Shown: positions 57,880 through 64,000 of the stretch, piece by piece
How positions within the stretch are numbered: position 1 is the stretch's first letter
Layout of the letters: each line of letters opens with the position of its first letter
From: Pleurodeles waltl
Taxonomy: Eukaryota; Chordata; Amphibia; Caudata; Salamandridae
Assembly: GCF_031143425.1 (NCBI RefSeq)
Contig: NC_090447.1
Span: forward strand, 27,742,238 to 27,806,237
DNA length: 64,000 nucleotides
Direction: 5' to 3'
The notes under the pieces: model-generated
Databases searched by the model: none
What the model was told of the DNA's origin: nothing
What the model saw: only the letters and a program-made list of their open reading frames with translations
Translations under genes and position numbers: made by a program

Positions 57880-60560
57880 TGTAAGGAAATGCCTCCTTGG
57901 CATGGTTACCCCCTGACTTTTTTGCCTTTGCTGATGCTATGTTTTGAATTGAAAGTGTGCTGAGGCCTGCTAACCAGGCCCCAGCACCAGTGTTCTTTCC
58001 CTAACCTGTACTTTTGATTCCCCAATTGGCACACCCTGGCATCCAGATAAGTCCCTTGTAAGTGGTACCCCTGGTACCAAGGGCCCTGATGCCAGGGAAG
58101 GTCTCTAAGGGCTGCAGCATGTCTTATGCCACCCTGGAGACCCCTCACTCAGCACAGACACACTGCTTACCAGCTTGTGTGTGCTAGTGAGAACAAAATG
58201 AGTAAGTCGACATGGCACTCCCCTCAGGGTGCCATGCCAGCCTCTCACTGCCTATGCAGTATAGGGAAGACACCCCTCTAGCAGGCCTTACAGCCCTAAG
58301 GCAGGGTGCACTATACCATAGGTGAGGGCACCAGTGCATGAGCACTGTGCCCCTACAGTGTCTAAGCAAAACCTTAGACATTGTAAGTGCAGGGTAGCCA
58401 TAAGAGTATATGGTCTGGGAGTCTGTTTTACACGAACTCCACAGCACCATAATGGCTACACTGAAAACTGGGAAGTTTGGTATCAAACTTCTCAGCACAA
58501 TAAATGCACACTGATGCCAGTGTACATTTTATTGTAAAATACACCACAGAGGGCACCTTAGAGGTGCCCCCTGAAACTTAACCAACTATCTGTGTAGGCT
58601 GACTGGTTCCAGCAGCCTGCCACACTAGAGACATGTTGCTGGCCCCATGGGGAGAGTGCCTTTGTCACTCTGAGGCCAGTAACAAAGCCTGCACTGGGTG
58701 GAGATGCTAACACCTCCCCCAGGCAGGAGCTGTAACACCTGGCGGTGAGCCTCAAAGGCTCACCCCTTTGTCACAGCACAGCAGGACACTCCAGCTAGTG
58801 GAGTTGCCCGCCCCCTCCGGCCACGGCCCCCACTTTTGGCGGCAAGGCTGGAGGAAACAAAGAAAACAACAAGGAGGAGTCACTGGCCAGTCAGGACAGC
58901 CCCTAAGGTGTCCTGAGCTGAAGTGACTAACTTTTAGAAATCCTCCATCTTGCAGATGGAGGATTCCCCCAATAGGATTAGGGATGTGACCCCCTCCCCT
59001 TGGGAGGAGGCACAAAGAGGGTGTACTCACCCTCAGGGCTAGTAGCCATTGGCTACTAACCCCCCAGACCTAAACACGCCCTTAAATTTAGTATTTAAGG
59101 GCTCCCCTGAACCTAAGAATTTAGATTCCTGCAACTAACAAGAAGAAGGACTGCTGAGCTGAAAAACCCCTGCAGAGGAAAAACAGAAGACACCAACTGC
59201 CTTGGCCCCAGACTTACCGGCCTGTCTCCTGCCTTCCAAAGAAACCTGCTCCAGCGACGCTTTCCAAGGGACCAGCGACCTCTGAATCCTCTGAGGACTG
59301 CCCTGCTTCGAAAAAGACAAGAAACTCCAGAGGACAGCGGCACTGCTCCAAAAGAACTGCAACTTTGTTACAAGGAGCAGATTTAAAGACCCCTGCAACT
59401 CCCCGCAAGAAGCGTGAGACTTGCAACACTGCACCCGGCGACCCCGACTCGACTGGTGGAGAACAACCAACTCAGGGAGGACCCTCCGGCGACTCTACGA
59501 CTGTGAGTAACCAAAGTTGTCCCCCCTGAGCCCCCACAGCGACGCCTGCAGAGGGAATCCCCAGGCTCCCCCTGACCGCGACTGTCTGAACTCCATTTCC
59601 CGACGGCTGGGAAAGACCCTGCACCCGCAGCCCCCAGCCCCTAAAGAAACGGAACTTCTGTGCAGGAGTGACCCCCAGGAGGCCCTCTCCCTTGCCCAGG
59701 TGGTGGCTACCCCGAGGAGCCCCCCCCTTGCCTGCCTGCACCGCTGAAGAGACCCCTTGGTCCCCCATTGAAACCTGAAGGAAACCCGACGCGTGTTTGC
59801 ACACTGCACCCGGCCGCCCCCGCGCTGCTGAGGGTGTACTTTCTGTGCTACTTTGTGTCCCCCCCGGTGCCCTACAAAACCCCCCTGGTCTGCCCTCCGA
59901 AGACGCGGGTACTTACCTGCTGGCAGACTGGAACCGGGGCACCCCCTTCTCTCCATTGAAGCCTATGTGTTTTGGGCACCTCTTTGACCTTTGCACCTGA
60001 CCGGCCCTGAGCTGCTGGTGTGATAACTTTGGGGTTGCCTTGAACCCCCAACGGTGGGCTACCTTGGACCCAAACCTGAGACTTGTAAGTGATTTACTTA
60101 CCTGACAAAACTAACAAAAACTTACCTCCACTTTTAAAACAGCTTATTGTGTTTTATGTAAAAAGTATACATGCTAAAGTAATGATTCAAAGTTCCTAGA
60201 GTACTTACCTGCAATACCTTTCAAATGAGATATTACCTGCAATACCTTTCATACAAAGTATTACCTGTAGAGTTTGAACCTGTGGTTCTTAAAATAAACT
60301 AAGAAAAGATATTTTTCTATAACAAAACCTATTGGCTGGATTTGTCTCTGAGTGTGTGTTCCTCATTTATTGCCTGTGTGTATGTACAACAAATGCTTAA
60401 CACTACTCCTTGGATAAGCCTACTGCTCGACCACACTACCACAAAATAGAGCATTAGTATTATCTCTTTTTGCCACTATCTTACCTCTAAGGGGAACCCT
60501 TGGACTCTGTGCATACTATTCCTTACTTTGAAATAGCACATACAGAGCCAACTTCCTACA
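57880..60560 (+). mobile_element. LTR of the Gmr1-like Gypsy family
   Basis: The 2,681-bp segment from TGTAAGGAAATGCC to CTTCCTACA aligns along its whole length with the LTRs of 8153-18599. Flanks do not give a clean 5-bp duplication (GTAAC left, GTCTG right), though GTAAC occurs 36 bp further right. There is a small duplication of ATTACCTGCAATACCTTTC near 60230. Confidence 0.9.
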
Positions 60561-60609
60561 GTCTGGGTATGCAAGAGCCTGTGCAGGAAGAGGCAGGTAA
60601 CTTATATAC

Positions 60610-61444
60610 TGTAAGGAAATGCCTCCGTGGCATGGTTACCCCCTGACTTTTTGCCTTTTGTTGATGCTAGTTATGATTGAAAGTGTGCTGGGACCCCGCT
60701 AATCAGGCCCCAGCACCAGAGTTCTTTCCCTAAATTGTACCTTTGTTCCCACAATTGGCACAGCCCTGGCACACAGATAAGTCCCTTGTAAATGGTACCC
60801 TTGGTACTAAGGGCCCTGATGGCAGGGAAGGTCTCTAAGGGCTGCAGCATGTCTTATGCCACCCTGGGGACCCCTCACTCAGCACATGTACACTGCCTCA
60901 CAGCTTGTGTGTGCTGGTGGGAAGAAAATGACTAAGTCGACATAGCAATCCTATCAGAGTGCCATGCCAACCTCACACTGCCTGTGGCATAGGTAAGTCA
61001 CCCATCTAGCAGGCCTTACAGCCCTACGGCACGGTGCACTATACCACTGGTGAGGGCATCTGTGCATGAGCACTAGGCCCCTACAGTGTCTAAGCAAAAC
61101 CTTAGACATTGTAAGTGCAGGGTAGCCATAAGAGTATATGGTCTGGGAGTCTGTCAAATACGAACTCCACAGTTCCACAATGGCTACACCGAAATCTGGG
61201 AAGTTTGGTATCAAACTTCTCAGCACAATAAATGCACACTGATGCCATTGTGGGATTTATTGTAAAATGCACCCACAGGGCACCTTAGAGATGCCCCTTG
61301 AATACCAGTCCGATTCCTAGTGCTAGGCTAACCAGTTTCTGCCAGCCTGCCACAACCAGACGAGTTTCTGGCCACATGGGGGGAGTGCCTTTGTGCACAC
61401 TATCTCTCACTTTGAGGTAGTACATACAGAGCCAGCTTCCTACA
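60610..61444 (+). mobile_element. internally deleted Gmr1-like LTR
   Basis: It starts TGTAAGGAAATGCC and ends CAGCTTCCTACA but is only 835 bp. Sequence follows the family LTR up to about 61395, then jumps to its last 50 bp, losing about 1.8 kb. The flanks TATAC and TAAAC differ at one base. Confidence 0.85.
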
Positions 61445-61806
61445 TAAACTCAGTAGACGTCTCCTTCCGAGGAAGAGTACCCTGAGTAGTGAAAATAGCC
61501 GGTAAGTAATCGGGATGTTCCCATTTCTCGTGGGTGACTGACCCACTGTGCGCTCATGTCAAGTCGTCTCGTACAAGTCACCAAGTTAGACTTAGCAGGG
61601 AGGACATGTGGGAGCGTGTAGGCACATGCTTACGCGTTACTTTACCTTGACTGCTTGTGTGAATGAATAAATTGTGCCTACATTGTCTTCTCACTCAGTT
61701 TACTCTAGAGTACTGCTCTCTTAAGACACCCACCAATGCTTTTCTCTGCCACTTTATTTCTACAGTTATTTTTGCTTCCACTGTATTCCTCTGATGCTGT
61801 CGTCTC
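61445..61806. other. unique-looking spacer between LTRs
   Basis: No gene or repeat was recognised. Confidence 0.4.
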
Positions 61807-64000
61807 TGTAGGAAAGTAGTGTTTTTCTAGCATAGTTACCCTCACGTTTTGCCTGGAGTCAGTGTGTTTAGACTGTAGTACACTGGCATCCGGCTAATCA
61901 GGACCACAGTGTCTGTGCTATCTCTGCAAAATGTGGTTACATGGTAACTTTTACACCCCTCATGCTGGTGCACCTATGTTAATCCCTAGTATATGGTACT
62001 TAGGTACTGGGGGCATTGGTACACCAGGGTTCTCCCATGGGCTGCAGTATGTATTATGCCAGCCATGAGAGCCCATGCAAACTGTGTCTACAGGTCTGCC
62101 ATTGCACCCCGTGTGTAATGGTGCATACACCATTCACTTTAGATATAAGACTTGCCTTATATCGTGGTCGCTGCACTTGGACACTGTAAGTCACCTCTAT
62201 GGTATGGCCTTCAGCCCCAGGGCAAGGTGCACGGTCCTGAGTGCGAGGGCACCCCTGCATGAACAGAGGTACCCCATCAAACCCCAGACTCCATTCCCTG
62301 GGCTTTGTAAATGCGGGGAAGCCATTTTAAGGTATGTAGTGGACACTGGTCAACCAGAGTAGTTCTGCTACATAATGGCTTCACCAAACCTAGGCATGTT
62401 TGGTGTCAGGCATGTTGGAATCATGCTACTACGCTGATTTCATTGTTAGTTGCATGATACCATGTACTCTGGGGGTTCCTACCTGCCAGCCCTCGCTGCT
62501 GCAGACCCTCAGACGCTGTACTGCCCTCCTGCTGCTGAGACTAACCAGGCAGGGGAAGGCAGAACAAAGGATTTCCTGTAGTAAGGTGGTGTGACCTCCT
62601 CTCCTTCAGAACTAGCTGTCTCTGGGCTGGGGTGGGTGGCTTCTCAGCACCACCAGACTGCTATGAAGGGCACATTTGGTACCCTACTTGCATACACCGG
62701 TTTGCACCAGTGCAGGACCCCACAGCTCCCACTCTGGCGCAAAACCACACAAAGTACAGGGGAGTGATCACCCTCGGGTCCAGCTCTTTCACTATGGAGG
62801 TGCACAGAGTTCTGCTGGGTGGCCACTTGATTCTGCCATCTTGGAAATAAGATGTGCAGAGGCCCCTGGGAGCATCTGACTGGTTAGGACAGTTAGATGG
62901 TATCTCTGACGCCCTCTGATAGGTGGGTCACTGCAGATAGTGTCCAGCCCTCTTTTAGGGTTACTTAAGGGCTTCCCTGAAAGTGGGTCCCCAGATTCGT
63001 TAAACAAGACTCTACAAAGGAACTGTCTGCAAGACATCTTTTGCTCCTGGCCTCCTGACTTGCTGCTGGACTGCCTTGGGAACTGAAACAAGGCTGTATC
63101 CAGTTAGGAGGGCTCCTACTGCAACATTGTTTCTCCAGTGCTTGCAAGATTTCTACAACATCAGTGGCTGTGCATCCTCCAGGGTCACCAGGACTTTGTT
63201 TGCATCAAGAAGCAAGAAGAAATCTCCCTTGGAGTGAAGGAGTCACTCTCCTGCATCCGCAGGCACCTTAAGACGACAACGACGACCGACTGGTGGATTC
63301 TGCTGTCCCACGGACATCAAAAGCCTCTGCTCACAGGTGGTGGTTCTGTGGTCCTCTCCTGGTCCAACTTGTCTTCTGACTCACTTAGAAGACAGTGGGC
63401 TCTTGCTGCAGCCACTGGAACTGAACCTCTGTGCACTGCGACTGCTGCTCTTATCAAGGCATATTGACTTTTCCTCCAGGAGGTCTTCAAGCTCCCCAGC
63501 CTCCAGCATTCTGCAACTCTAAGTTCACCGTCCACTCTGCAGCTCCTATGGTGTAGAACTCCTGCTTTTTTGTGCTGCTGAGGCCTCCCTGCAACTCCCT
63601 GTGCCTGCTGCCAGTGGGTCACTCGTGGGGGCTCCAATAATTCCTGCTGGCTCTCCTGTGAGGGTCAGCCCTGACTCCCCTCTAAGGGTGGAGTCTCTTG
63701 GACCTTGCTGGTCCTCAAAACCATCCAAACATCTCTGCAACTTCTCTTGCGTTTGCCAATGGTTGTTGGTGCTCCCACTGACCCTTCTACAGTCCAGCGA
63801 CTGATATAGGACAGCTCATGGGCGATTCCATGCATCCCCTGGACTCTCCACCTGGATTTCTTCCTTCATCGACCTGCAGGAACTTCACCTCTAGGAGGGT
63901 GGGCATCGCCTACCTGCACCTCTGAGTGGTCTGGACTCTGTCCCCTTATTTTTCAGGTTCTTCTCGTCTGGAATCCAACTTTGGGTCCCACTGACCTGGT
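61807..64000 (+). mobile_element. second-family LTR, running off the window
   Basis: It begins TGTAGGAAAGTAGTG and follows the layout of 5594-7999, including a GGCTGCAGTATGTATTATGC block near 62039. No right end occurs before 64000, so whether it is solo or part of a full element is unknown. Confidence 0.75.

Noticed and set aside
57875..60601. GTAAC as target duplication for the LTR at 57880-60560
   Set aside because: The right-hand GTAAC lies 36 bp beyond the LTR end; a chance 5-mer match is likely.
1..64000. CRISPR arrays, bacterial operons or prophage
   Set aside because: Tandem arrays here have no spacers, and the split gene with GT-AG introns and vertebrate transposons show eukaryotic DNA.

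Overview
The window looks like giant-genome vertebrate DNA, most likely a salamander and possibly a newt. It has one host gene with very long introns, embedded in Ty3/Gypsy LTR elements, DIRS remnants, several LINE clades, minisatellites and degenerate short satellites. The species is an inference from this repeat mix.

Host gene: four consecutive coding exons of rrp8 (ribosomal RNA processing protein 8, also called nucleomethylin) lie on the + strand at 24380-24686, 27471-28296, 29690-29819 and 33846-33952. Splice sites and codon phases agree at all three junctions. The upstream start and the last coding exon(s) were not recognised. A CpG-rich segment at 1-200 with a splice donor after base 159 is a candidate first exon and promoter. 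The last intron runs from 33953 to at least the end of the window.

Layout: 1-200 CpG island; 342-1181 a 60-bp minisatellite (14 copies); 2718-18790 a degenerate satellite split by a minus-strand solo LTR (2968-5588), a second-family LTR (5594-7999) and a complete 10.4-kb Gypsy element (8153-18599). An old L1/Tx1-like LINE tail is at 19560-21260. The rrp8 exons follow, with a 36-bp minisatellite (31416-32622) in one intron and a 5'-truncated LINE (33996-34939) just after the fourth exon. Then come an LTR nested in an LTR (35572-40234) and an old LINE (40305-50025) interrupted by a solo LTR (40662-43351) and a nearly intact L2 LINE (44312-48972) with tandem 5' monomers. After that are a second LINE tail (50026-51000), LTR fragments (53631-54551), a DIRS gag remnant (55316-57335) holding a tiny MITE, and three more LTR copies (57880-64000).

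The Gypsy element is the main mobile feature. It has 2.68-kb LTRs with only four substitutions and two indels between them, a 5-bp target duplication, and the order Gag-PR-IN then RT-RNase H, as in the Gmr1-like group. Its Gag has a SCAN-like segment, and RT-RNase H sits in the +1 frame after a UGA. Five other LTR copies or fragments of the same family occur in the window. Target-site duplications allow several insertions to be ordered in time.
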